Assembly: GCF_006438875.1 (NCBI RefSeq)
Contig: NZ_RCZH01000017.1
Span: forward strand, 80,530 to 144,529
DNA length: 64,000 nt
Direction: 5' to 3'
Source: Flavobacterium pectinovorum
GTDB lineage: Bacteria > Bacteroidota > Bacteroidia > Flavobacteriales > Flavobacteriaceae
Shown: positions 55,742 through 64,000 of the stretch, one piece after another
How positions within the stretch are numbered: the first letter of the stretch is position 1
Layout: each line of letters begins with the position of its first letter
Made by a program: the position numbers and the translations under genes
The notes under the pieces: model-generated
Seen by the model: only the letters and a program-made list of their open reading frames with translations
What the model was told of the DNA's origin: nothing
Databases searched by the model: none

Positions 55742-56000
55742 AATGATTATCAATTTTCTAAAGATTCAAAGATAAAGCCATTTGGCTTAAAAATTTTGAA
55801 TTTCAAAGATAAAAAAATATCCTCTAAATATCCGTTTTTTCAAATGTTATGTCCGATTTTGCCACGCTCCGAAATGAATCCTTTAATGTGGTACAAAGTG
55901 AATTGACAAAGGATTAAAATTATAAATCTTTCTGCTCCGCTTGAATCTTTTTGTATTACACAAAGAAAACAGACTAAGAATTAGAACCATAATAAACAAA

Positions 56001-56025
56001 AAAAGCTCCAGATTTCTCTGAAGCC
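56001..56025 (-). terminator. Terminator after the outer-membrane barrel gene (recurrent hairpin, copy 2)
   Basis: aaaagctccaga (56001-56012) pairs imperfectly with tctgaagcc. On the minus strand it is followed by TTTTTTTGTTTATT. It lies about 60 bp after the stop codon of the barrel gene. Confidence 0.65.
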
Positions 56026-56082
56026 TTATATTAGTATTCCTATCGGGGAAATTCTCGAAACGTTTTATAGTATTATGAAGTT

Positions 56083-56637
56083 TTAGAAAAAGAAATATCC
56101 CACAGATACTTGAAATACTCCATTTTTATTTTTACCGGAATACCCCTCTAAATTATTAATATCAGTTAATCCCAGATTATATCTTGCACCAAAATTAAGC
56201 CCGTTTTCAAGTTTATAGCCTAGACCGAAATTAACACCAAAATCAAAAGTATTAAACGAATCTTTTACATTTATCTTTTCATTTTTAGCAGCAAGTAAAA
56301 AGCCTATTTGCGGTCCGGCTTCAAGACTAAATCCTTTTGTTACATAATATTTTCCCATTAAAGGAACGTTCAGATAACTTAAGGCAACTGTATTATCATT
56401 GAAACTATATCCCTGACCAGAATACATTATTTCAGGTTGAAAAGAAAATTTATCGGAAATTGGGATTTCTGATAAAACACCAAAATTAAATGATGTTACA
56501 ACATCAATACCTTTGGTATTATCTCCGCTGATAGTTGCAAAGTTTAAACCTCCTTTAGCACCAAATTTAATTTCTTGGGCATTAACATTTGCGAATCCTA
56601 AAACTGTAACAACAGCTAGTAATAAAATTTTTTTCAT
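56083..56637 (-). CDS. Outer-membrane beta-barrel protein (PorT/OMP_b-brl family)
   Basis: A 184-residue protein with a Sec signal peptide (about 1-20, ending VNAQ). The mature part is an eight-strand-type barrel: IKFGAKGGLNFATISGD at the start, repeated glycine/aromatic alternation (YLNVPLMGKYYVTKGFSLEAG), and a terminal strand ending GVFQVSVGYFFF with the C-terminal Phe needed for BAM assembly. This is the common porin-family or PorT-like small barrel of Bacteroidota. Its role cannot be told from sequence. It lies 88 bp downstream of a membrane-bound AraC regulator on the same strand, which may control it. Confidence 0.85.
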   Translation of the reverse strand: MKKILLLAVVTVLGFANVNAQEIKFGAKGGLNFATISGDNTKGIDVVTSFNFGVLSEIPISDKFSFQPEIMYSGQGYSFNDNTVALSYLNVPLMGKYYVTKGFSLEAGPQIGFLLAAKNEKINVKDSFNTFDFGVNFGLGYKLENGLNFGARYNLGLTDINNLEGYSGKNKNGVFQVSVGYFFF

Positions 56638-56725
56638 AAAATGTGATTTGAATTATTTGAGTTCAAAATTCGCATAAGAAAAATCAGTAAAGGTTTCAAA
56701 AGCTTAAAACTGTATAAATCGGTAC

Positions 56726-57862
56726 CTATTTGCCGGTGTTTTTATATTCGTTTGGCGTCTGACCTGTAACTTTTTTAAAGGCTTTATAAAAAGTCGTTTT
56801 CGAAGTAAACCCGGATTCTAATCCCATTGTCAGCAAATTGTAGTTTTCATATTCAGAATTTGAAATCATTTCCTTAACAGCTTCAACCCGATATTGATTG
56901 ATGTAATTGGCAAAGTTATCTTCCGTTATTGTATTTATAATTTGTGAAACATATCCGGCGCTTATGCCTAGTTTTTCAGCGACTTTTTCTCGGTTTAATG
57001 TACTGTCCGTATAAATGTGCTGCTCTTTGCAAAGTATTTCCAGTTTTTGAAAATAAAGATTATCTGCCGTGATAGATTCCTTGTATTCTTCGGGTGTACT
57101 ATTTTCTACAATTTGAAGACTGCTGTACGAAATAGCTAAATCATTATTCAGAAAATTATAAACAGCATCTTTGTTTTTGACCAGTTTGTATTTGTAAATA
57201 CCTATATAAGCTGTCCAATGGATTATGAATGTTACAGATAAAGCCAGAACACTCATAGTAGAGGAAATGTCTGAATGAAAAAACAGGCCAACCAAATAAG
57301 TCGTTAGCCAGACAAATAATAGCAAATACATGATAGTTAATAAGGTAATAACCCATTTTTTCTCTTGAGGGTCTTTTAAATGCTTTATCATAAAATAAGA
57401 ATAAAGAGGTAGAAACACGACGATGATAACGGCCATTAAAAGCTGAATCAGCTGAAGTATATTGATGAGGTACATGCAGGACTCAGGAATTTTATAAATT
57501 CCTGCTACATTGTCAAGACAGATTGTAATATTAAGAATACTGTTATAGACAAATGGAATGTAACACAGATAAGTTTTTTGTCTGTTTTTTACCGAATCAT
57601 CAATGCGGTTTATAATAAACAGAAATGTGAAAACAGGAAATAGAAATACCCAATCGATAGCGTCTAGAAAACGTAATAAGGGATAGGATGTAAAGGCATC
57701 TTCAAGTTCAAAAACATAATTTAGTAAAACGATTGAAAGTGCAAATAATAAGCCTGCCAGATATTTATTTGAATTACTATTGAATAAGGAAGACTTTAAA
57801 ATAATTAAGCCTAAGACTATTCCCTGAAAAATCGCAATATTTAAAAGTGTTGTATAAATCAA
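56726..57862 (-). CDS. Membrane-bound AraC-family regulator
   Basis: A 378-residue protein. The first 235 or so residues form about seven hydrophobic helices (for example IFQGIVLGLIILKSSLF, VIIVVFLPLYSYFMI). The C-terminal 100 residues are an AraC-type double helix-turn-helix (LNREKVAEKLGISAGYVSQI, ending TFYKAFKKVTGQTPNEYKNT). This 7TM-AraC architecture is frequent in flavobacteria and is thought to couple a membrane signal to transcription. The ligand is unknown. The gene is followed after 88 bp by the barrel gene and preceded by a 380-bp gap that holds no gene. Confidence 0.88.
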   Translation of the reverse strand: MIYTTLLNIAIFQGIVLGLIILKSSLFNSNSNKYLAGLLFALSIVLLNYVFELEDAFTSYPLLRFLDAIDWVFLFPVFTFLFIINRIDDSVKNRQKTYLCYIPFVYNSILNITICLDNVAGIYKIPESCMYLINILQLIQLLMAVIIVVFLPLYSYFMIKHLKDPQEKKWVITLLTIMYLLLFVWLTTYLVGLFFHSDISSTMSVLALSVTFIIHWTAYIGIYKYKLVKNKDAVYNFLNNDLAISYSSLQIVENSTPEEYKESITADNLYFQKLEILCKEQHIYTDSTLNREKVAEKLGISAGYVSQIINTITEDNFANYINQYRVEAVKEMISNSEYENYNLLTMGLESGFTSKTTFYKAFKKVTGQTPNEYKNTGK

Positions 57863-58142
57863 ATTTTTAATATAAAGTTGTTATTGAGATTTGTTTTGGA
57901 ATAATGGTAATTCGTCATTTTTTTAAAACATAGCTTATTTCATACTAATTGGTAAAACGAATTTATGTTAATACAGATGAATTTTCTTAAGTGATTAAGA
58001 AATGATTAACTAAATAATTTATTAGTTTGTATAAAAAAACAACTTAAATAATTTTTTAAGAGTTTGATTTGTAAAGGCTGTTGCAGGAATGTTTATGGAT
58101 TTCTATTTGAAAAACAGAATCTATAAATTGATAAAAACCAAA
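57863..58142. other. Intergenic region, nothing recognisable
   Basis: AT-rich DNA between the 7TM-AraC gene and the hairpin at 58143. It must contain the promoter for the AraC gene (minus strand). No repeat, hairpin or reading frame stands out. Confidence 0.4.
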
Positions 58143-58168
58143 AAAGCTTCAGATTTCTGAGAAGCTTT
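58143..58168 (-). terminator. Terminator after the second type B adhesin-like gene (recurrent hairpin, copy 3)
   Basis: aaagcttc (58143-58150) pairs perfectly with gaagcttt (58161-58168), extended by aga/tct. On the minus strand CTTTTTTGG follows. It lies about 75 bp after the stop codon of the gene at 58243. Confidence 0.75.
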
Positions 58169-58242
58169 GTTTTATTGTTTCTGAAGGGACGATTTTTGAA
58201 CCATTTTGTAGATGATTTGGAAAAAATACTAGAAAAGTTTTT

Positions 58243-61200
58243 TTATCGCTTTAGCGCAAAATGTCCTTTAAAAATTCGACCATCTTCCAGTCTAATCGAA
58301 TACCAATAGTCTGTTGCCGGCATTTGTTGACCAACATAAGTACCATCCCAGCCTTCGCCCATTGGGTTTATTTCTTTAAGTAATTTTCCATAACGATCAA
58401 AAATTTGGATTGTCGTTTTTGCATTAAAAACAGAATTGACTCCTTTTAAATTCCAAGTGTCATTTGAACCGTCCTGATTAGGAGTGAAAAAAGTTGGAAT
58501 TCCTAAAACGGCGATTTCTTTTGGAACAATACCACATCCATTTAGATCTTTTACATAGACGATATGGATTCCAGATGGTACATTTTGAAAAATATTGCTG
58601 TTTTGATACTCTCCGGATTCATCATCCAAAGAAAAAACATAGTCTCCAGTTCCCGTCGCCAAAACCGTTATGCTGTTTTCTGTAGATAAATCAACAATAT
58701 CGATCTGTACTGTCGCTTTATCGGATGCATTTACAGTAATAGTTCTCGTTCTGGAGCATCCATCACTATTACGGGTTTCAACCTTATAGATTCCTTTTTT
58801 ATTGACTATTAAATCATACCGATTTTCGCCAACAATTAGGTTTCCATCCAATGTCCAGATGTAATTATAATTTGTTTTTTGAGTTTCATCTATTAAACCT
58901 GCATTGATTGTTTTGGTAAAAGTTGGCAAATTGCTACATACCAATTCGTCTCCTGTTAATTGAATAGTTGGAACTGAATTAACTTTAAACGGGATAATTG
59001 TTGTTGCAGTACAACTTTGATTTACGGGATTAATAACCTCTACTTTAACATCTTGTGTTGCTGATAAAAACGGATTGGGTAGTGGACTTGATAAGGCATT
59101 GCCATTTGCATCATAATATTTTACAATCATTCCGGTTTGATTTCCAAGAATAGTATTTTGAAAAGCAGTAGTATCAAAAGGATATTTTCCGTCTTGTAGT
59201 ACAGGGTCAATTTCATCATCACAAAAAGTTGTCAGCGAATTAGGAATAGGAAAAGTCTGCGGTAAACGATCAACTACAAATTCAACTGTTGTATCATAAG
59301 AACAAGCTGATACAGTATTGTTTGTTACTTTTATTTTTACAATCTTAGAACCTGTTACAAATGGATTTGGTAACGGACTAGGTAATGGATTGTTATTTTG
59401 ATCCAGATATGAAATCGAGACATTTGTTAATCCATTTAAAATTCGGGATTCAATAGTTGATGTGTTAAAAGCAAATAATCCATCCTGATTGTCGTCGCAT
59501 TGAGTTTCTATGAGAGATTTCACTATAGGAATTGGTTCAACATTTAAAGTAATATATCCTCCTAACCCCAAACAATCATTATTGACTTTGCTATCTACAC
59601 GTACATATATTTTTTGAGAATTGGGATAACCAACATTACTATAATTCGAAATATTTGTAATCGTATTTTTTTCAGCCAAAGCATCATTCAGGTTTTTATA
59701 ATAGGTAATATCTAAAAGTTGACCTAAAGGAAAAATAGCCTGAATCTGATTGGTAACACCGCTAAAATCAAACGTAGCTAGACCATCAGTATTCGTTCCG
59801 GAAACTACATCATCACATTGTGTAAAAGATTTTGAAAAACTTGAAGGAATCTGAGTTGTAGAGACAATCAGGTTTAATCGCGCTATTCTAAAACAAGTAT
59901 TGGCATTACTAATTCTCACATAAACGACATCATTACTCACAACTGTATTGGTATAAGTTGTAGTATTAGATATTGAATTAGTATTGTTTTGTGCATCAGC
60001 TATCGTCTTAAAAAAAGCAATTGTTTCATTTGAAGCATTTGTTGTTATTTTAGAAATGGCTTCTTCTAAATTAAAAATACTGAAACCATCAATATCGTCG
60101 TCACACTGTTTTAAATTAGCAGTTGCAGTAACTACCGGCAAAGCTAAAACGGCAATTTTAAAAGAGGTAGTTGCTATACAGTCAGGATTTTCTTTGTTTG
60201 CAACTTTTACAAAAATAGTTTCAGTAGATATTGTGTTTTGATAGGCTGTTGGTGTAGTAATAAGTTGTGTAAAACCGGCATCTTTATAATAGGATATTGA
60301 AAACTGAGTAGCCAATTGTCCTTTTAAAATAGCTGAAGCTCGTTGCGTTAAGTCAAAAGCGATGCGACCATCAACATCAGTCCCAACACTCGTATTGTCG
60401 CAAGAAGTTAAATCTGGGATGGCATTGGCTAGTTCTGGTAATGGACTATCAAAAACATCAATTGCAAAGCTTGTACTGTTTTTACATCTTCCGTTGGCAG
60501 TATTAGAAATTTCAGCAGTAATGATTTCCTTTTGATAAGCAACTTTATTGGCGTAAGCAGTAGGTAATGGGATAGCAACATTGTTTGCAAAATAATTTAC
60601 TTTATACAAGTTAGGATCTTGTCCGTTTAAAATGGCTGTATTTTGAATGGTTAAATCAAAAGTATAGATACCATCATTATCGTTATCGCAAGCCAATATA
60701 TCTTTTGGTTTAGTTGCTATGGGAACTTTTGATATAATAATATCTCTGGTTTTGGTACTTGAACCACCAGGGCTCGTGGCGGTAACTGAAACCGTAAAAG
60801 TTCCATCAGCCAGGTAGGTGTGCGTTGGATTAATATCTGTCGATGTTGTTCCGTCTCCAAAATCCCATGTTGCAGAAGTTATAGATTTGTTACCGCTTAA
60901 AGAAAAAGTTGTGTTTTCTCCTAAACAATTATTTAGAACATTGATTCCAACATTAAAATAGGATTGAATGAATTGTGGTAAACCAGTACCAGAGGCTGCA
61001 TCATTTCCTAAAAAAAGCTTGTTTGCCACAAAATCACTCCCTAATCCTAAAACATCCGGGTTATTAATAACAGAAACATATCTTTCTGCAAAAAGAGCCC
61101 CATAAATTTTGCCATCTGGGGCTAATTGAAGTGCTGATACTATATGTGGGTCAAAATTTTTATAATTGGAGTGCAGAGTAGTTGCGGTACTTGCAATATT

Positions 61201-62064
61201 TGAAGCTCTTAAATCAAATTGGAGTAGATCCCCATTTTTTGTTGTAACATATGCTATGTTTCCGGAAGGAGAAAATTCAGCACCATAATTTGGCCAACTA
61301 TTTGATAAAATTACTACTGGATTACTCACAATCCCCGTTGCATTATCAAAATCAAATAATTCGACATTTAGATTTCTATTACTGCTTATTACCTTATCAC
61401 CATTAGGAGAAATTTTTAAGTAACCTATTGAACCTGATCTGTCTCCATCTACACTATCAATGATACTTCCTGCATTACTTACAATTGGAGTTAGATTTAC
61501 GCCATTTTCGGTTATGCTATAGGCAATAAAACGATTGTTTCCAAAGCCATGTGATAGAACCCAATATCCATCACCGGCAGCATTTTTTATAGCCGTAAGT
61601 TTTTCACAGGAAGGAGTGTATAATAAAATATTTTTTTTTGACGTTATATCTCCCAGACCTCCATTTAAGGACATATCTACTTCTGAATATCTAAGTCCAT
61701 CCGGACCTGCCAATGCAGGTACCGTAAAAATATAGTAAATACCAGGGGTATTAGGCTTAGGTATTATAATTCCAGATTGTGTACTTGATGAGTCTCCTAA
61801 TAAGTCGGTACCATTAGGCATCATTTGATGATTTTTATTCCAAACTCTATACCCGTCAGTATAAAACAATAACTTCCCGTTTGCATCCGAAATGGTAGAA
61901 CAACCTTCGTAAGTTATCATTTGACTATCATTTATAACAACAGGGCTGCCGCTATTAAAATCTAACCCTGCCATATAACCAAAGTACCAAATGTTAGCTT
62001 CTCCTTGCGCAAAAGAATTAAATGAGAGGAATAATAATACAATAAGAAGTATTTTTTTTGTCAT
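58243..62064 (-). CDS. Large T9SS type B surface protein, paralogue of the 30.6 kb protein
   Basis: A 1273-residue secreted protein with a signal peptide (about 1-20, ending FNSFAQ). It has the same layout as the protein at 30615-34430: an N-terminal propeller-like region (NIWYFGYMAGLDFNSGSPV), a PKD domain near residue 400 (TWDFGDGTTSTDINPTHTY), the series of CDD/CDN-DG modules, and a type B sorting domain (FFTPNQDGSNDTWNLKG to FKGHFALKR). The two can be aligned by eye over their whole length with few gaps, so they are a recent-to-intermediate duplication. It is probably exported by T9SS as an adhesin or surface-layer protein. No PorP/SprF-type partner gene is adjacent. It stands alone, ending at the hairpin at 58143. 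Confidence 0.88.
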   Translation of the reverse strand: MTKKILLIVLLFLSFNSFAQGEANIWYFGYMAGLDFNSGSPVVINDSQMITYEGCSTISDANGKLLFYTDGYRVWNKNHQMMPNGTDLLGDSSSTQSGIIIPKPNTPGIYYIFTVPALAGPDGLRYSEVDMSLNGGLGDITSKKNILLYTPSCEKLTAIKNAAGDGYWVLSHGFGNNRFIAYSITENGVNLTPIVSNAGSIIDSVDGDRSGSIGYLKISPNGDKVISSNRNLNVELFDFDNATGIVSNPVVILSNSWPNYGAEFSPSGNIAYVTTKNGDLLQFDLRASNIASTATTLHSNYKNFDPHIVSALQLAPDGKIYGALFAERYVSVINNPDVLGLGSDFVANKLFLGNDAASGTGLPQFIQSYFNVGINVLNNCLGENTTFSLSGNKSITSATWDFGDGTTSTDINPTHTYLADGTFTVSVTATSPGGSSTKTRDIIISKVPIATKPKDILACDNDNDGIYTFDLTIQNTAILNGQDPNLYKVNYFANNVAIPLPTAYANKVAYQKEIITAEISNTANGRCKNSTSFAIDVFDSPLPELANAIPDLTSCDNTSVGTDVDGRIAFDLTQRASAILKGQLATQFSISYYKDAGFTQLITTPTAYQNTISTETIFVKVANKENPDCIATTSFKIAVLALPVVTATANLKQCDDDIDGFSIFNLEEAISKITTNASNETIAFFKTIADAQNNTNSISNTTTYTNTVVSNDVVYVRISNANTCFRIARLNLIVSTTQIPSSFSKSFTQCDDVVSGTNTDGLATFDFSGVTNQIQAIFPLGQLLDITYYKNLNDALAEKNTITNISNYSNVGYPNSQKIYVRVDSKVNNDCLGLGGYITLNVEPIPIVKSLIETQCDDNQDGLFAFNTSTIESRILNGLTNVSISYLDQNNNPLPSPLPNPFVTGSKIVKIKVTNNTVSACSYDTTVEFVVDRLPQTFPIPNSLTTFCDDEIDPVLQDGKYPFDTTAFQNTILGNQTGMIVKYYDANGNALSSPLPNPFLSATQDVKVEVINPVNQSCTATTIIPFKVNSVPTIQLTGDELVCSNLPTFTKTINAGLIDETQKTNYNYIWTLDGNLIVGENRYDLIVNKKGIYKVETRNSDGCSRTRTITVNASDKATVQIDIVDLSTENSITVLATGTGDYVFSLDDESGEYQNSNIFQNVPSGIHIVYVKDLNGCGIVPKEIAVLGIPTFFTPNQDGSNDTWNLKGVNSVFNAKTTIQIFDRYGKLLKEINPMGEGWDGTYVGQQMPATDYWYSIRLEDGRIFKGHFALKR

Positions 62065-62573
62065 ATTTTTAGTTAAAATGGAATGATCGACTGCTATATT
62101 AAAGGAATGAAATTCAGCAAAATCAACACTTTCCTTTGGATAATTTTAAAAATTTTTGCTTAGTTCAAAGAAAAGGAAAATGTTTCTGATTTTATTCCTT
62201 TTTTTATGTTGCTATAAAATGTAAATTTTATAAAAATTTCTTGACTTTTTATGAATGATTCTCTGAATTAGTAAAAGTAATTAAGTCCAATGATTATTTT
62301 GTTTTGGAGCTTTGATAAGAAAAACAAAAAAACTTTAGATTTCTTTGAAGTTTTGTCTTAGCGATTCTGATAAGACATTTTTTGAACGATTTTTATGATT
62401 GATTAAAAAAATAAATAAAATTGATAACTTTTAGGAAACCTCCAAGGCGCATTTTTGCACGCTTTTTTCTAGTTATTAAGAAAAGTTTTTTCAGAATGTG
62501 GAAACCCGTAAAGTTTTAAGGAATTGATCATTTAGATTTGCGCGCAAGATAAATTCCAGAACGAAAATTGTGT
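62065..62573. other. Divergent intergenic region with a degenerate hairpin repeat
   Basis: This 509-bp AT-rich gap separates the divergent type B gene and the partial gene at 62574. At 62329-62354 lies a diverged copy of the hairpin seen at 58143 (aaaactt/aagtttt), and the similarity continues for about 50 bases (ttttttgaacgatttttatga against gatttttgaaccattttgtag at 58191). No gene is visible. Confidence 0.5.
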
Positions 62574-64000
62574 ATGAAAAAACTTTACTTACTACTACCA
62601 CTTTTATTGCCATTACTTACTTATTCTCAGGATATTCTTTGGGAAAAATCATACGGAGGACAACATGCAGATTATCTTTTTGATGCCCAGCCAACAGCCG
62701 ATTACGGTTTTATTTTGGCAGGAAGCTCTGCATCTAATAAAACTGGAAATAAATCAGACGATAGTCATGGAGATCTTGATTATTGGGTGTGGAAAATGAC
62801 TGAAAAAGGGGAGCTTGACTGGCAGAAAAGTTTTGGAGGAAGTGGATTTGATTTACTTCAAAGTATTAAAAATACAAGTGATGGAGGATTTATTCTGGCA
62901 GGAACCTCAAACTCTGAGAATAGTTTTCAAAAGAATGAACCTTGTAAAGGACTTACCGATTTTTGGGTTATAAAATTAAATGCCTCAGGGGACGAACAAT
63001 GGCAAAGAACAATTGGCGGCAATAGTTCAGATGAGTTGTTATGCGCTTTTCAGACCAGAGACGGAGGTTATATATTAGGAGGATCTTCGAGCTCAAGCCC
63101 TCTATCTGTTTCAAGTACTATACCTGATGCAAAATCAACAACAACGACCAAGGCAGATTTATACAATAAATCAGAAAAAAGTAGGGGAAACATGGATTAC
63201 TGGGTTGTAAAACTGGATAAACAAGGTGTTATACAGTGGCAAAAAACATATGGAGGTCAATATGCAGACTTACTCAAAAGTATGGAGCAGACTACGGACA
63301 ATGGTTTTATTCTGGCAGGATATTCAAATTCTTCTCAATCTGGAGAAAAAACAGATAGTAGTAAAGGAATTGGCGATGTGTGGGTGATAAAAATAAATGA
63401 TGTTGGTGAGATATTATGGCAAAATTCCTATGGAGCCGAAGGTGATGATCAGGTTTCTGTGATTCATCAGACAACTGATGGAGGATATATTATCGGAGCT
63501 ATTTCTAATAGCAAAAATCCACTTACTTCATTAGGAGGAATTGTAGGTAATGGAACGGATTACTGGGTTTTAAAATTAGATGAAGAAGGAGGAGTCGTGT
63601 GGAGTAAAACTTATGATTTTGGAAAAACAGATATTTTGACTTCTTTGGTAGAAAACAAAGAGGATCATACGTATCTGATTGGCGGATATGCTCAAAGCGA
63701 AATCAGGGCTCCAAGAGAGGGAATTGTTGGAAAATTAACCAATAAGGTAGTCAAGGAAAAAGACGGGATTAATGATTATATCGCCTTAAAGATTGATGAA
63801 AAAGGGGAGGAATTGTGGAAGAAAACTGTTGGAAGTGCAGGTGAAGATATTCTTAGGGAATTAATTGAGACCCGTGATGGAGGATATTTAATGGCGGGAA
63901 CCTCTAACTCAGGCGCTTCAAAAGATAAAAATTCAAATATTGGCAGTAGTGATTTTTGGGTTGTGAAATTAAAAGACAAAACAAAAATCGAAAAAGTTAA
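62574..64000 (+). CDS. Secreted repeat protein, probable T9SS cargo (3' end cut by window edge)
   Basis: The frame is open from the ATG at 62574 to the window end (475 codons, no stop). The signal peptide is about 1-19 (MKKLYLLLPLLLPLLTYSQ). The mature part consists of at least seven repeats of about 60-80 residues with the pattern W-K-x-GG-x-x-x-D, then T-x-DGGFILAG-x-S, then DYWVxKL and W-Q (for example WEKSYGGQHADYLFDA, TSDGGFILAGTSNSEN, DFWVIKLNASGDEQWQ). This is the delta-60-like repeat set common in T9SS cargo of flavobacteria, which usually ends in a type A sorting domain; that part is outside the window. Similar genes sometimes precede RHS toxins, so the next kilobases would be of interest. 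Function unknown, likely a surface or released binding protein. Confidence 0.8.
   Translation, partial: MKKLYLLLPLLLPLLTYSQDILWEKSYGGQHADYLFDAQPTADYGFILAGSSASNKTGNKSDDSHGDLDYWVWKMTEKGELDWQKSFGGSGFDLLQSIKNTSDGGFILAGTSNSENSFQKNEPCKGLTDFWVIKLNASGDEQWQRTIGGNSSDELLCAFQTRDGGYILGGSSSSSPLSVSSTIPDAKSTTTTKADLYNKSEKSRGNMDYWVVKLDKQGVIQWQKTYGGQYADLLKSMEQTTDNGFILAGYSNSSQSGEKTDSSKGIGDVWVIKINDVGEILWQNSYGAEGDDQVSVIHQTTDGGYIIGAISNSKNPLTSLGGIVGNGTDYWVLKLDEEGGVVWSKTYDFGKTDILTSLVENKEDHTYLIGGYAQSEIRAPREGIVGKLTNKVVKEKDGINDYIALKIDEKGEELWKKTVGSAGEDILRELIETRDGGYLMAGTSNSGASKDKNSNIGSSDFWVVKLKDKTKIEKV

Noticed and set aside
55580..55906. 108-residue plus-strand frame opposite the XRE gene
   Set aside because: It is antisense to a conserved helix-turn-helix gene and reads as low-complexity translation of its opposite strand.

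Overview
The window looks like a chromosomal segment of a Flavobacterium-type member of the Bacteroidota. The evidence is low GC content, two SusC/SusD glycan-uptake loci, several proteins ending in type IX secretion (T9SS) sorting domains of type A or B, many lipoproteins with Bacteroidota-style lipoboxes, almost no Shine-Dalgarno sites, -7 boxes of the TAnnTTTG kind, and intergenic DNA full of short palindromic repeats. I see no rRNA, tRNA, insertion sequence or CRISPR array.

Layout. 1-11.4 kb holds housekeeping and miscellaneous genes: a DUF983 fragment, an ABC-F ATPase, a divergent App1-like phosphatase / diacylglycerol-kinase-like pair, a FemAB/GNAT-like protein, a DUF1761 membrane protein, a secreted plant-type LRR protein, a GlxA-type AraC regulator divergent from an EthD protein, then DinB and SRPBCC proteins. 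Between them lie several families of palindromic repeats. 11.9-22.3 kb is a first polysaccharide utilisation locus (PUL1): a secreted glycosidase-like protein, SusD, SusC and a divergent GH36 alpha-galactosidase. The two divergent promoters carry the same 20-bp site at the same distance from a -7 box.

22.5-30.2 kb is a polymorphic-toxin cassette on the minus strand. It encodes a tiny T9SS type A protein with one YD (RHS-like) motif, a 2223-residue SpvB/RHS protein with a nuclease-like C-terminus, and a small cytoplasmic protein that is the candidate immunity factor. 30.6-37.2 kb holds a large T9SS type B adhesin-like protein and small lipoproteins, hypothetical proteins and an XRE regulator. 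37.2-52.9 kb is PUL2, predicted to use beta-1,4-galactan: a divergent hybrid two-component sensor (HTCS), then SusC, SusD, SusE, two GH53 endo-galactanases and a GH2 beta-galactosidase. Two copies of a roughly 135-bp inverted-repeat element are embedded between the enzyme genes.

53-64 kb holds an uncharacterised three-gene group, an XRE regulator, an outer-membrane barrel, a membrane-bound AraC regulator, a second type B adhesin-like protein (paralogue of the 30.6 kb one), and the start of a secreted repeat protein cut by the window end.

PUL1 and PUL2 would both release galactose, from alpha- and beta-linked polymers respectively. They are wired differently: PUL2 has its own HTCS, while PUL1 has no regulator gene in the window but a conserved promoter-proximal site. 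The most interesting system is the RHS cassette, where the small T9SS protein may supply in trans the sorting signal that the giant toxin lacks.
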